From contig NC_015556.1 of assembly GCF_000213805.1 (NCBI RefSeq), positions 3,363,001 to 3,427,000 of the forward strand: DNA of 64,000 bases, in the 5' to 3' direction. A model generated the notes under the pieces. The model ran no database searches and was not told the origin of the DNA. It saw nothing but the letters and a program-made list of their open reading frames with translations. Origin of the DNA: Pseudomonas fulva 12-X (GTDB lineage: Bacteria > Pseudomonadota > Gammaproteobacteria > Pseudomonadales > Pseudomonadaceae). A program made the position numbers and the translations under genes. Below, piece after piece: positions 16,570 through 25,429 of the stretch. The stretch's first letter is position 1, and each line of letters opens with the position of its first letter.

Positions 16570-17139
16570 TCACACGCCGAAGCGTGCCTCCAGCCCGGCC
16601 TTGACCACCGGCCATTCCTGATCGGTGATGCTGTACAGCACGGTGTCGTCGAGGCGCCCGTCGGCCAGGCGGCGATGATTGCGCAGCAGGCCCTCGCGAA
16701 CCGCGCCGAGCTTTTCGATGGCGCGCTGGGAGCGCTGGTTGCTGGCGGCGGTTTTCAGTTGCACGCGAACCATCTGCCAGCTCTCGAAGGCGTGGCGCAG
16801 CATCAGGTACTTGATCATGTTGTTCAGGCCGGTGCCGTGCTGGGCGGCGTCCAGCCAGGTCCAGCCGATTTCCACCGCCGGCAGGGTCGGCATGAAGTCG
16901 GCGAAGCGCGTGGTGCCGACGATCTGGTCGGCGAGGCGAATCACGAAGGGCAAGGCGCGCTCTTCGCGCTGCTCCTGCAGGGCCAGGCGGTACCAGTCCA
17001 GGCGCTGGGTGCCGCTCATGTAGAGCAGCTCATCGCGATTGGCTTCGGCCAGGCTGACCAGCGCCGGAATATCGCCATCGAGCAACGGTTCGATGCGCAG
17101 GGCACCGCGCTGCAGGGTGATCAATTGCGGCTTGAACAT
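16570..17139 (-). CDS. GNAT family N-acetyltransferase (RimJ/RimL type)
   Basis: 189 residues. The RimJ/RimL-like pattern is seen in LRIEPLLDGDIPALVSLAEANRDELL at the N-terminus, VEIGWTWLDAAQHGTGLNNMIKYLMLRHAF (acetyl-CoA site, QHGTGxN) and TAASNQRSQRAIEKLGAVREGLLRNHRRLADG (motif B). These enzymes transfer acetyl groups to protein N-termini or small amines; the substrate is unknown. GGAGAAAACCG precedes the ATG. It is the first gene of a two-gene unit with the AraC regulator. Confidence 0.92.
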   Translation of the reverse strand: MFKPQLITLQRGALRIEPLLDGDIPALVSLAEANRDELLYMSGTQRLDWYRLALQEQREERALPFVIRLADQIVGTTRFADFMPTLPAVEIGWTWLDAAQHGTGLNNMIKYLMLRHAFESWQMVRVQLKTAASNQRSQRAIEKLGAVREGLLRNHRRLADGRLDDTVLYSITDQEWPVVKAGLEARFGV

Positions 17140-17354
17140 CGGTTTTCTCCAGGTACAACGCTTGCCAGGCGTGTCAGTTTCTCACCGAATAAACGGTCTG
17201 TCTGCCAAAAAACGGCAGCGCCCAGAGTGCCGCAAGCGCACGGTGGTGCCCCTGCGACCTTGGTCGCGCCTGACGCTGCGAAGCTTTGCTGCGACACTAC
17301 GCAGGCGTGCCAAGGTACGCTCGCACCATCGCCCTTCTGTTTCGTGGAGTCTGC

Positions 17355-20300
17355 ATGTCGCTGTCCAGTTGGCTTATCGCTGCAGTCGCCCTGCTCTACA
17401 TGGCCGTGCTGTTCGCCATCGCCTTCTACGGTGACCGCCGCCGCAAGCCACTGCCGCCGAAAGTTCGCGCCTGGGTCTACTCGCTGTCGCTGGCGGTGTA
17501 CTGCACCAGCTGGACCTTCTTCGGCGCCGTCGGCCAGGCGGCCGAGCAACTGTGGTCGTTCCTGCCCATCTACCTGGGGCCGATGCTGCTTCTGCTGTTC
17601 GCCCCCTGGGTGATCGAGAAGATGGTGCTGATCAGTAAGCAGGAAAACATCACCTCGATCGCCGACTTCATCGCCGCGCGCTACGGCAAGTCGCAGTCCC
17701 TGGCCATCGTCGTCGCGCTGATCTGCCTGGTCGGTGTGCTGCCTTACATTGCCTTGCAGCTCAAGGGCATCGTGCTCGGCGTGAACCTGCTGATCGGCTC
17801 GGAAACCGACGCCGACGGCACCCGCGCCCAGGACACCGCGCTGATCGTCTCGGTGATCCTGGCGCTGTTCACCATCCTGTTCGGCACTCGCAACCTGGAC
17901 GTCACCGAGCACCACCGCGGCATGGTGCTGGCCATCGCCTTCGAGTCGCTGGTCAAGCTGCTGGCCTTCATCGCCGTAGGCGCCTTCGTCACCTACGGGC
18001 TGTTCAATGGTTTCGGCGACCTGTTCAGCCAGGCGCAGCGCAGCCGCGAGCTGGAGGCGTACTGGGCCGAGGCGGTGAACTGGCCGGCGATGCTGGTGCA
18101 GACCGGTATGGCGATGATCGCCATCGTCTGTCTGCCGCGGCAGTTCCACGTCACCGTGGTGGAGAACACCGACCCCCGTGATCTGCGCCTGGCGCGCTGG
18201 GTATTCCCGCTGTACCTGCTGCTGGCCGCGCTGTTCGTGATTCCCATCGCCCTGGCCGGGCAGATGCTGCTGCCGGGCGGAGTGAGCCCGGACTCCTTCG
18301 TGATCAGCCTGCCGCTCGCCGAAGCCCACCCGGCACTGGCGCTGCTGGCCTTCATCGGTGGCGCTTCGGCGGCCACCGGCATGGTGATCGTCGCGTCGGT
18401 GGCACTGTCGACGATGATCTCCAACGACATGCTGCTGCCCTGGCTGCTGCACCGCAAAAGCACCGAGCGGCCGTTCGAGGCCTTCCGCCACTGGATGCTC
18501 ACGGCACGAAGGGTCAGCATCGTGCTGATCCTGCTGCTGGCCTACGTGTGCTATCGCCTGCTCGGCACCAACGCCAGCCTGGCGACCATCGGGCAGATCT
18601 CCTTCGCCGCCATCGGCCAACTGGCACCGGCGATGTTCGGCGCTCTGGTGTGGAAGCAGGCCAACCGCCGCGGCGTGTTCGCCGGGTTGATCACCGGCGC
18701 GGCGCTGTGGATCTACACCCTGGTGCTGCCGGTGCTGGCCCGCGGCCTGGGCTGGCCGCTGGACATCTTCCCCGGCCTGCGCACCCTGCTCTACGCGCCG
18801 ATCGGCTTCGAGGTCGACGCCCTGACCCGCGGCGTGGTGCTGTCGCTGGCCGGCAACCTGACGCTGTTCGCCTGGGTATCGTTCTTCTCGCGCACCCGGG
18901 TGTCCGAGCACTGGCAGGCTGGGCGCTTCGTCAACCACGACTTCGGCAACAAACAGGGCGGCCGCGGCGCCCTGGCGGTGCAGGTCAACGACCTGCTGCT
19001 GCTCGCCGGCCGCTTCGTCGGCGAAGAACGCGCGCAGGAAAGCTTCAGCCACTTCGCCCGTCGCCAGGGCAAGGCCTTCAACTCGGCGCAGCCGGCCAAC
19101 AGCGAATGGATCGCCCATACCGAGCGCCTGCTTGCCGGCGTGCTCGGCGCCTCGTCGACCCGTGCGGTGGTCAAGGCGGCCATCGAAGGCCGCGACATGC
19201 AGGTCGAGGACGTGGTGCGCATCGTCGACGAAGCCAGCGAGGTGCTGCAGTTCAACCGCGCCCTGCTTCAGGGCGCCATCGAGAACATCAGCCAGGGCAT
19301 CAGCGTGGTCGATCAGTCCCTGCGCCTAGTGGCCTGGAACCAGCGCTACCTGGAAATCTTCGAGTACCCGGACGGGCTGATCTGCGTCGGCCGGCCGATC
19401 GCCGAGATCATCCGCTTCAACGCCGAGCGCGGCATGCTCGGCAGCGCCGACGTCGAGGAAAGCGTCGCCAAGCGCCTGTACTGGATGCGCCAGGGCACCG
19501 CCCACAGCTACGAGCGGGTGTTTCCCAATGGGCGGGTCATCGAGCTGATCGGCAACCCCATGCCCGGCGGCGGCTTCGTCATGAGCTTCACCGACATCAC
19601 CGAATTCCGCGAAGCCGAGCGCGCCCTCAAGGCCGCCAACGAAGGCCTCGAACAGCGCGTCGCCGAGCGCACCCATGAACTGTCGCAACTGAACAAGGCG
19701 CTGACCGCCGCCACCGGCGTGGCCGAAGCGGCCAATGCCTCGAAGACCCGCTTTCTCGCCGCGGTCAGCCATGACCTGATGCAACCGCTGAACGCCGCCC
19801 GGCTGTTCTCCGCCGCCCTCTCCCACCAGGAAGAAGCGCTGCCCCACGAGGCTCAGGAGCTGGTGCGCCACCTGGACAGCTCGCTGCGTTCGGCCGAGGA
19901 CCTGATCAGCGACCTGCTGGACATCTCGCGCCTGGAGAACGGCCGCATCACCCCGGACCGCAATGCCTTCGCCCTCAACAGCCTGTTCGACACCCTGGGC
20001 GCCGAGTTCCGCGTGCTGGCCGCCGAGCATGGCGTGGATTTCCACATGCAGGGCAGCAAACTGCGGGTAGACAGCGACAGCAAGCTGCTGCGCCGCGTGC
20101 TGCAGAACTTCCTCACCAACGCCTTCCGCTACGCCAAGGGCCGTGTACTGCTCGGCGTGCGCCGCCAGGGCGCGAATCTGCGCCTGGAGGTCTGGGATCG
20201 CGGCCCGGGCATTCCCGAAGACAAACGACAGACCATCTTCGAAGAATTCAAACGCCTGGACAGCCACCAGACCCGCGCCGAAAAAGGCCTGGGCCTGGGC

Positions 20301-20831
20301 CTGGCGATCGCCGACGGGCTGTGCCGCGTGCTCGGCCACAGCCTGGAAGTGCGTTCCTGGCCCGGCAAAGGCAGCGTGTTCAGCGTCACCGTGCCGATCG
20401 CTCGCCACCAGGCGCCAGCGGCCCAGCGGGCGCGACCGGAAAGCAGCGGCCAACTGCTCACCGGCACCCAGGTGCTGTGCATCGACAACGAGGAAAGCAT
20501 CCTTACCGGCATGCACAGCCTGCTCTCGCGCTGGGGCTGCCAGGTCTGGTCGGCGCGCACCCGCGCCGAATGCGAGCAGCTGCTCGACGAGGACGTACGC
20601 CCGCACCTGGCCCTGGTCGACTATCACCTGGACGAAGGCGACACCGGCACCGAGCTGATGGCCTGGCTGCGCACCCGCCTGGGCGAACCGGTGCCCGGCG
20701 TGGTGATCAGCGCCGACGGCCGCCCCGAACTGATCGCCCAGGTGCACGCCGCCGGCCTGGATTTCCTGCCCAAGCCGGTGAAGCCAGCGGCGCTGCGGGC
20801 GTTGATCAGCCGGCATTTGCCGCTGCAGTAG
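17355..20831 (+). CDS. mxtR: symporter-PAS-histidine kinase-receiver hybrid sensor (MxtR/CrbS-like)
   Basis: 1158 residues. Residues 1 to about 510 form a sodium:solute symporter (PutP-like) domain with some 13 helices. A PAS region follows at about 630-745 (ENISQGISVVDQSLRLVAWN), then a coiled coil. The kinase has its H-box in AAVSHDLMQPLNAARLFSAA (His806), N-box FLTNAFRYAKG, DRGPGIPE and GLGLGLAIADG. A C-terminal receiver has its phospho-acceptor Asp1089 in LALVDYHLDEG. This architecture is that of MxtR/CrbS, which with the regulator ErdR/CrbR controls acetate utilisation in Pseudomonas and Vibrio. No cognate regulator lies in the window. The start at 17355 follows GTGGAG. The neighbouring acetyltransferase matches the PAO1 locus as I recall it. 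Confidence 0.88.
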   Translation: MSLSSWLIAAVALLYMAVLFAIAFYGDRRRKPLPPKVRAWVYSLSLAVYCTSWTFFGAVGQAAEQLWSFLPIYLGPMLLLLFAPWVIEKMVLISKQENITSIADFIAARYGKSQSLAIVVALICLVGVLPYIALQLKGIVLGVNLLIGSETDADGTRAQDTALIVSVILALFTILFGTRNLDVTEHHRGMVLAIAFESLVKLLAFIAVGAFVTYGLFNGFGDLFSQAQRSRELEAYWAEAVNWPAMLVQTGMAMIAIVCLPRQFHVTVVENTDPRDLRLARWVFPLYLLLAALFVIPIALAGQMLLPGGVSPDSFVISLPLAEAHPALALLAFIGGASAATGMVIVASVALSTMISNDMLLPWLLHRKSTERPFEAFRHWMLTARRVSIVLILLLAYVCYRLLGTNASLATIGQISFAAIGQLAPAMFGALVWKQANRRGVFAGLITGAALWIYTLVLPVLARGLGWPLDIFPGLRTLLYAPIGFEVDALTRGVVLSLAGNLTLFAWVSFFSRTRVSEHWQAGRFVNHDFGNKQGGRGALAVQVNDLLLLAGRFVGEERAQESFSHFARRQGKAFNSAQPANSEWIAHTERLLAGVLGASSTRAVVKAAIEGRDMQVEDVVRIVDEASEVLQFNRALLQGAIENISQGISVVDQSLRLVAWNQRYLEIFEYPDGLICVGRPIAEIIRFNAERGMLGSADVEESVAKRLYWMRQGTAHSYERVFPNGRVIELIGNPMPGGGFVMSFTDITEFREAERALKAANEGLEQRVAERTHELSQLNKALTAATGVAEAANASKTRFLAAVSHDLMQPLNAARLFSAALSHQEEALPHEAQELVRHLDSSLRSAEDLISDLLDISRLENGRITPDRNAFALNSLFDTLGAEFRVLAAEHGVDFHMQGSKLRVDSDSKLLRRVLQNFLTNAFRYAKGRVLLGVRRQGANLRLEVWDRGPGIPEDKRQTIFEEFKRLDSHQTRAEKGLGLGLAIADGLCRVLGHSLEVRSWPGKGSVFSVTVPIARHQAPAAQRARPESSGQLLTGTQVLCIDNEESILTGMHSLLSRWGCQVWSARTRAECEQLLDEDVRPHLALVDYHLDEGDTGTELMAWLRTRLGEPVPGVVISADGRPELIAQVHAAGLDFLPKPVKPAALRALISRHLPLQ

Positions 20832-20964
20832 AGCGGCCGGATAGCGATGCACTACCTGTGGAAACAGATGGGGCGCCCGCGTCCACCGAGCTCGTAGCCG
20901 GATCTTGCAAAGCCGCGCATTTCCTGCGAAAAACTCGGCCTTCTGCACTTTCGGAACCCCAGCA

Positions 20965-21303
20965 ATGAGCGACGAACTACGTATCGAAGATATCCACCAG
21001 GGCGATGGCAAGGCGGTGGTCAAGGGCGCGCTGATCACCACCCAGTACCGCGGCTGGCTGGAGGACGGCACCGAGTTCGACTCGTCCTATTCGCGCGGCA
21101 AGCCGTTCCAGTGCGTGATCGGCACCGGGCGAGTCATCAAGGGTTGGGACCAGGGCCTGATGGGCATGCAGGTCGGCGGCAAGCGCCGGCTGTTCGTGCC
21201 AGCGCACCTGGCCTATGGCGAACGCTCGATGGGCGCGATCACGCCGAATTCCAACCTGAGTTTCGAAATCGAGCTGCTGGAAGTGCTGACGCGGGACGAC
21301 TGA
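20965..21303 (+). CDS. FKBP-type peptidyl-prolyl cis-trans isomerase
   Basis: 112 residues, a single FKBP domain. Conserved elements are YRGWLEDGTEFDSSYSRGKPFQ, VIGTGRVIKGWDQGLMGMQVGGKRRLFVPAHLAYGERSMG and the final strand LSFEIELLEVL. It has no signal peptide, so it is a cytoplasmic folding helper of the FkpB/minimal FKBP size class. The start at 20965 begins MSDELRIEDI; a longer open frame to 20905 has no matching N-terminus. It is convergent with the polygalacturonase gene, which ends 20 bases downstream. Confidence 0.94.
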   Translation: MSDELRIEDIHQGDGKAVVKGALITTQYRGWLEDGTEFDSSYSRGKPFQCVIGTGRVIKGWDQGLMGMQVGGKRRLFVPAHLAYGERSMGAITPNSNLSFEIELLEVLTRDD

Positions 21304-21323
21304 AGCGCCCCGCGCCTTGCGTT

Positions 21324-23150
21324 TTATCGCTTGGGTTGCGGCTCGACCCGGTCGAAGCGCAAGCCCTCGCTGCCCTTGATGTTCCAGGCTTCGCCCTGGG
21401 TGTCGACGAAGCTGACGTCGGTGAAACTCGAGTCGCGCAGGCCGTCGATCTGCGCGCCCGCCCCGCCCTTGAAGCGCACCTGCTCGAAGGCGACGTTCTC
21501 GTGGAAGGCGTCGTGGGCGCTGTCGCCCTTGACCTGGATCGCCGCGCCGGCGGCACCCTCCACCGTCACGTTGCTCACGCGGATATCGCGGAACTGCCCC
21601 GGCACGGTCGAGCGCTCGTAGTCGAGGATGGCGTTGGGGTCGTGGTAATCCAGGGTCATGATCACCCCCTGCTTGACCGGGTTGCGGATCGCCGAGTCGC
21701 GGAAGGTGACGTTGCGCGCGCCGCCGCCCATGAAGTTGGTGCTCTTCATGCGCAGGCCGGTGTCGGTGCCATCGGACACGTTGTCTTCGGCGAGGATGTT
21801 CTGGATCCAGCCACCGGTATGGCTGCCGGCGACCACCATGCCGTGGCCGCGGCGGAAGAAGTTGTTGAAGATCCAGGCATCCTCCTGGGGCGGCTGTTTC
21901 GCGGCGCCTGCGCCGGTGCCAGACGCGAAGTTGACGCAATCGTCGCCCGTGTCGAAAAAGTTGTTGAAGACCATCGCGCCCTTGCTGTTGGCGAACTCGA
22001 TGCCGTCGCCGTTGTTGGCGTCGTAGGTCTTGTGCACGGTACCGGCCATCACCACGTTCTCGGTTTCCAGGTTCATGATCCCGTGGTAGGCCGGGTTGAG
22101 CACGGTGAAGCCGCCGTAGAACACGTTCCTGACGTTGCGCAGGGTCATCAGTGAAGAGCGCATCTGGCCGTAGGCGTCCTTGACGATGATGCCACGCGCC
22201 ACGGCCTTCTCGACCTGATCCCTGGCCAGGATGCCGTCCTCCCTGTAGCGGGTATTGTCACTGGCCCGGTAGAACGGCAGCGGCTTACCGAGCTCGTCCT
22301 GGCTGTCGTCGTTGCGCTTCCAGCCGTTGCCGTCGATGGTGCCCTTGCCGACGATGCGGATGTTCTCGAACGACTGGCGCTGGCGCGGATCGCGCGGCAG
22401 CGCGTTGATCAGCGAGGCCGGACGCACCATGGTCGAATACGGGTACTGGATGTAGCCCTGCAGCGGGTAATCCTCGCTGCGCTCGGAGCCCAGCAGCGTG
22501 GCGCCCTCGGCGATCTCCAGGGTCATGTTGCTTTTCAGGTACAGCGCACCGGTCTTGAACACCCCGGCCGGAATCAGCACCTTGCAGTTCAGCGAACAGG
22601 CATCGATGGTCTTCTGGATGGCCGCGGTATTGAGTGTCTTGCCGTCGCCCTTGGCGCCCTGGGCCTCGACGTTGAATACCTCGGGGACCGCCGTGGTGCG
22701 CTGAACCAGCACCGGGCTGTCGGCCGACTCGCGCCCCTCGGCATCCACCGAGCGCACGGTGAAGCGGTATTCCGTCTCCGGTTTGAGGCCATCGACGGTG
22801 AAATTGTGGATGGCGATGCGGTGATGGAAATTTGCCTCGTCAGCCGCGTAGAACTGGTCGATATACGGCTTGGCCGGTGAATGCTGGTCGTTGTTGGCGT
22901 TGGCGCCGCCCAGCTTTTTACCATCCATGTACACGTGATAGTCGACGATGCCAGCGGCATCTTGCGGTTTCTCCCAGACCAGAATGATCTGGCGGTCGTC
23001 ATAGGCCAGGGTCGGCACCTGGATGTTCGGCGGCGCCTCCAGCGCCAGGGCGGCACCGCTGGTCAACAAAGCCAGCGGTATGACAACGCACTTTGATTGA
23101 TGGGATTTAATGAGAGAAACAGGCGTAGAAAGGCGCTTAATGAGCGGCAT
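21324..23150 (-). CDS. secreted glycoside hydrolase family 28 exo-polygalacturonase (PehX-like)
   Basis: 608 residues. A signal peptide (CVVIPLALLTSGAALALEAPP region) is followed by a fibronectin type III-like domain to about residue 150. The rest is a GH28 beta-helix of the exo-poly-alpha-galacturonosidase type. The family motifs are NGDGIEFANS, DTGDDCVNFASG (catalytic Asp pair), GHGMVVAGSHTGG (catalytic His) and RMKST (substrate Arg-x-Lys). The expected activity is removal of galacturonate units from pectate ends. The start at 23150 is chosen for AAGGATAAC upstream. It is a solitary gene: no pectate lyase, uronate transporter or uronate catabolic gene is in the window. Confidence 0.92.
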   Translation of the reverse strand: MPLIKRLSTPVSLIKSHQSKCVVIPLALLTSGAALALEAPPNIQVPTLAYDDRQIILVWEKPQDAAGIVDYHVYMDGKKLGGANANNDQHSPAKPYIDQFYAADEANFHHRIAIHNFTVDGLKPETEYRFTVRSVDAEGRESADSPVLVQRTTAVPEVFNVEAQGAKGDGKTLNTAAIQKTIDACSLNCKVLIPAGVFKTGALYLKSNMTLEIAEGATLLGSERSEDYPLQGYIQYPYSTMVRPASLINALPRDPRQRQSFENIRIVGKGTIDGNGWKRNDDSQDELGKPLPFYRASDNTRYREDGILARDQVEKAVARGIIVKDAYGQMRSSLMTLRNVRNVFYGGFTVLNPAYHGIMNLETENVVMAGTVHKTYDANNGDGIEFANSKGAMVFNNFFDTGDDCVNFASGTGAGAAKQPPQEDAWIFNNFFRRGHGMVVAGSHTGGWIQNILAEDNVSDGTDTGLRMKSTNFMGGGARNVTFRDSAIRNPVKQGVIMTLDYHDPNAILDYERSTVPGQFRDIRVSNVTVEGAAGAAIQVKGDSAHDAFHENVAFEQVRFKGGAGAQIDGLRDSSFTDVSFVDTQGEAWNIKGSEGLRFDRVEPQPKR

Positions 23151-23332
23151 GATTGTTATCCTTGTTATGGCCAATCCATTGAATAAGCTGAAGATTGCAA
23201 GGCAATAAGCCAGACGATCCACAGCGCAATCGTCACACCCTCAAGAAGTATGACAACCGACAAGATAGACGAGATTTGGGCTGCGTCCAGCCCTGGCGTC
23301 ATGGCACCGCTCGAATGCGGAAGGGAGAGGGA

Positions 23333-24820
23333 TCAGTCGTCCAGCGGCTCATCCAGCGGCAGCCCGGCCGCCCGTTCGAGCAGCTCGGGCGGCAGGCTCT
23401 TGCTGGCCCGCGCGCCGAGCAGCTTGAGGTTTTCGGCGCGGCTGATGAGGTTGCCGCGGCCGTCGACTAGCTTGTTGCGCGCGCCGGAGTACGCCTTGTC
23501 GAGCTGCTGCAGACGCATGCCGACTTCGTCCAGATCCTGAATGAAGGCCACGAACTTGTCGTACAGCGCCCCTGCCCGCTCGGCGATTTCCCGAGCGTTC
23601 TGGCTCTGCCGTTCCTGGCGCCACAGGCTGTCGATCACCCGCAGGGTCGCCAGCAGCGTGGTCGGGCTGACGATCACGATGTGCTGGTCGAAGGCTTCCT
23701 GGAACAGCCCCGGATCAGCCTGCAAAGCCGCTGCGAATGCGGCCTCGATCGGCACGAAAAGCAGCACGAAATCCAGGCTGTGCAGCCCGTCGAGGTGCTG
23801 GTAATCCTTGAGTGACAGGCCCTTGAGGTGGCTGCGCAGCGATAGCACGTGCTGTTTCAACGCCACCTGCCGCACCGCTTCCTCGCTGGCAGACACGTAC
23901 TGCTGATAGGCGGTGAGGCTGACCTTGGCATCGACCACCACCTGCTTGTCGCCCGGCAGCTGGATCAGCACGTCCGGCTGGAAACGCTCGCCCTCGGCAC
24001 TCTTCAGGCTGACCTGGGTGTGGTACTCGCGACCCTTCTGCAGGCCGGCATGTTCGAGCACGCGTTCGAGCACCAGCTCACCCCAGTTGCCCTGGGTCTT
24101 TTGACCCTTGAGCGCCTGGGTGAGGTTCATCGCCTCCTCGCTCAGGCGCTGATTGAGCCCCTGCAGACGCTCCAGCTCCTTGCCCAGAGAAAAGCGCTCG
24201 CGCGCCTCCTGCTGGTAGCTCTCCTCGACGCGCTTCTCGAAGGCCTGGATGCGGTCCTTGAGCGGGTCGAGCAATTGCCCCAGGCGCTGCTGGCTGGTTT
24301 CCGAGAAACGCTGCTCGCGCTCATCGAAGATCTTGCCGGCCAGTTCGGCGAACTGCGCACGCAAGGCATCACGGGCGCCTTGCAGATCCTCCAGGCGCTG
24401 CTGGTGGTTTTCCTGCTGTTCGTGCAGTTCGGCGGCCAGCCCGGCCCGCTCGCTGTCCAGGCGACGCAGTTCGGCTTCCTGGCGCTCGCGCAGGGCCTGC
24501 GCGCCCTCAAGCTGCTCGCGGGCCAGCTGCAGGTCGTTCTGCAGCAAGTGGGTTTCGCGGCGCAGGGCGGCCAGTTCGGCCTGCTGATCAGCCTTGATTT
24601 CGAGGATCTCGGCAAGCTCGTCGCGGCAGTTGTCCAGCTGCGCGCTGAGGCCGGCCTGGGCCAACTGCGCTGCATTCATGCGCTCCTGAGCGAGCCCTGC
24701 TTGCAGGCGCATCTCTTCGGCCTGTCGCAAGGCGGCGGCCATGCGCAGCCATAAGGGAACGGCGGCCAGCAGCGCGCCAACCAGAACGGCCGGCAGCAGG
24801 GTCAGAAGATCGAAAGGCAT
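23333..24820 (-). CDS. rmuC: DNA recombination protein RmuC
   Basis: 495 residues. An N-terminal membrane helix (FDLLTLLPAVLVGALLAAVPLWL) is followed by a long Gln/Glu/Leu coiled coil to about residue 200. The RmuC nuclease-like domain follows, with GNWGELVLERVLEHAGL, RFQPDVLIQLPGDKQVVVDAKVSLTAY and LVFVPIEAAF-like strings (FVLLFVPIEAAFAAAL). RmuC limits DNA inversions at short inverted repeats and has the PD-(D/E)XK-like core; the PDVLI...VDAKV stretch supplies the expected D and DxK. It ends the minus-strand group of this region. Confidence 0.95.
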   Translation of the reverse strand: MPFDLLTLLPAVLVGALLAAVPLWLRMAAALRQAEEMRLQAGLAQERMNAAQLAQAGLSAQLDNCRDELAEILEIKADQQAELAALRRETHLLQNDLQLAREQLEGAQALRERQEAELRRLDSERAGLAAELHEQQENHQQRLEDLQGARDALRAQFAELAGKIFDEREQRFSETSQQRLGQLLDPLKDRIQAFEKRVEESYQQEARERFSLGKELERLQGLNQRLSEEAMNLTQALKGQKTQGNWGELVLERVLEHAGLQKGREYHTQVSLKSAEGERFQPDVLIQLPGDKQVVVDAKVSLTAYQQYVSASEEAVRQVALKQHVLSLRSHLKGLSLKDYQHLDGLHSLDFVLLFVPIEAAFAAALQADPGLFQEAFDQHIVIVSPTTLLATLRVIDSLWRQERQSQNAREIAERAGALYDKFVAFIQDLDEVGMRLQQLDKAYSGARNKLVDGRGNLISRAENLKLLGARASKSLPPELLERAAGLPLDEPLDD

Positions 24821-24882
24821 AAAGGCATCCAGGCAAGACTGCCGGGCAGTATAACCGCGAGGGCGGCTTGGCAGCGGTTACA

Positions 24883-25022
24883 GGGCACCGCTAAAAACTA
24901 CCTGCGTTGTCAGCGCGGCGTTAAAAACAGGCTCAAAATGCTCATTTACAGCACGTAAACTGCGCTTTTTCGCCTGTTTTTGCCTTGCGCTGACTGCCTC
25001 GCCAACGTTTTTAGAGGTGCCC
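24883..25022. repeat. intergenic long-hairpin element, copy B
   Basis: Nested arms: GGGCACC with GGTGCCC and CTAAAAAC with GTTTTTAG (outer), CAGCGC with GCGCTG (24911-24916 / 24987-24992), TTAAAAACAGGC with GCCTGTTTTTGCC (middle) and TTAC with GTAA at the tip. It shares its layout and core with 6514-6634, with compensating base changes. It ends exactly at the stop of the Sel1-repeat gene. Confidence 0.78.
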
Positions 25023-25429
25023 TACAGGCGCTGCAGCAAATCCCGCGCCTCGTCATGCCCCTGCAGCGCTGCCAGCTCCAGCCAATGCCGGGCCTGCTCG
25101 GGCTCGAGGGTCCGCGGCTGGCAATAAAGGCGGCCCAGCTCAAGCTGCGCCCGGCCATCGCCAGCACGCGCCGCCTGGCGCAGCAACTCTACACCGATGC
25201 GCCGGTCGCGGGTATTACCACACTCGCGGCAGAGCATCTGGCCCAGCCGACTTTGCGCCTGAACCACACCCTGGCGCGCCGGCTGCTTGAGCAGCCGACC
25301 GGCGATGCGTTTCACGCTGGGAGCTTCGGCCAACCTCGGGCTGTCGAGCAGCCAGGTGGCAAAACGAACGGGAACCTGGGTACGAACGGGGAGCGTATGG
25401 AATTCGCTGCGGGGTAAAACGCGGGGCAT
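25022..25429 (-). CDS. Sel1-repeat (TPR-like) protein
   Basis: 135 residues with at least two Sel1 units in the second half (GVVQAQSRLGQMLCRECG; GVELLRQAARAGDGRAQLELGRLYCQ; ARHWLELAALQGHDEARDLL). Sel1 repeats are alpha/alpha solenoids that mediate protein contacts. No signal peptide is evident, so it is probably cytoplasmic. It is small for the family, with an N-terminal part rich in Arg and Pro. It lies between RmuC and a gene-poor stretch with the long-hairpin element directly at its stop codon. A specific role cannot be given. Confidence 0.82.
   Translation of the reverse strand: MPRVLPRSEFHTLPVRTQVPVRFATWLLDSPRLAEAPSVKRIAGRLLKQPARQGVVQAQSRLGQMLCRECGNTRDRRIGVELLRQAARAGDGRAQLELGRLYCQPRTLEPEQARHWLELAALQGHDEARDLLQRL

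Noticed and set aside
15748..17613. A 621-codon plus-strand frame across the AraC and acetyltransferase genes
   Set aside because: It runs through two recognised genes and the start of the mxtR-like gene with no family signature.
17121..21071. Long minus-strand frames (665 and 581 codons) opposite the sensor kinase
   Set aside because: Low-complexity His/Gln/Ala-rich translations; the plus-strand kinase has complete motifs.
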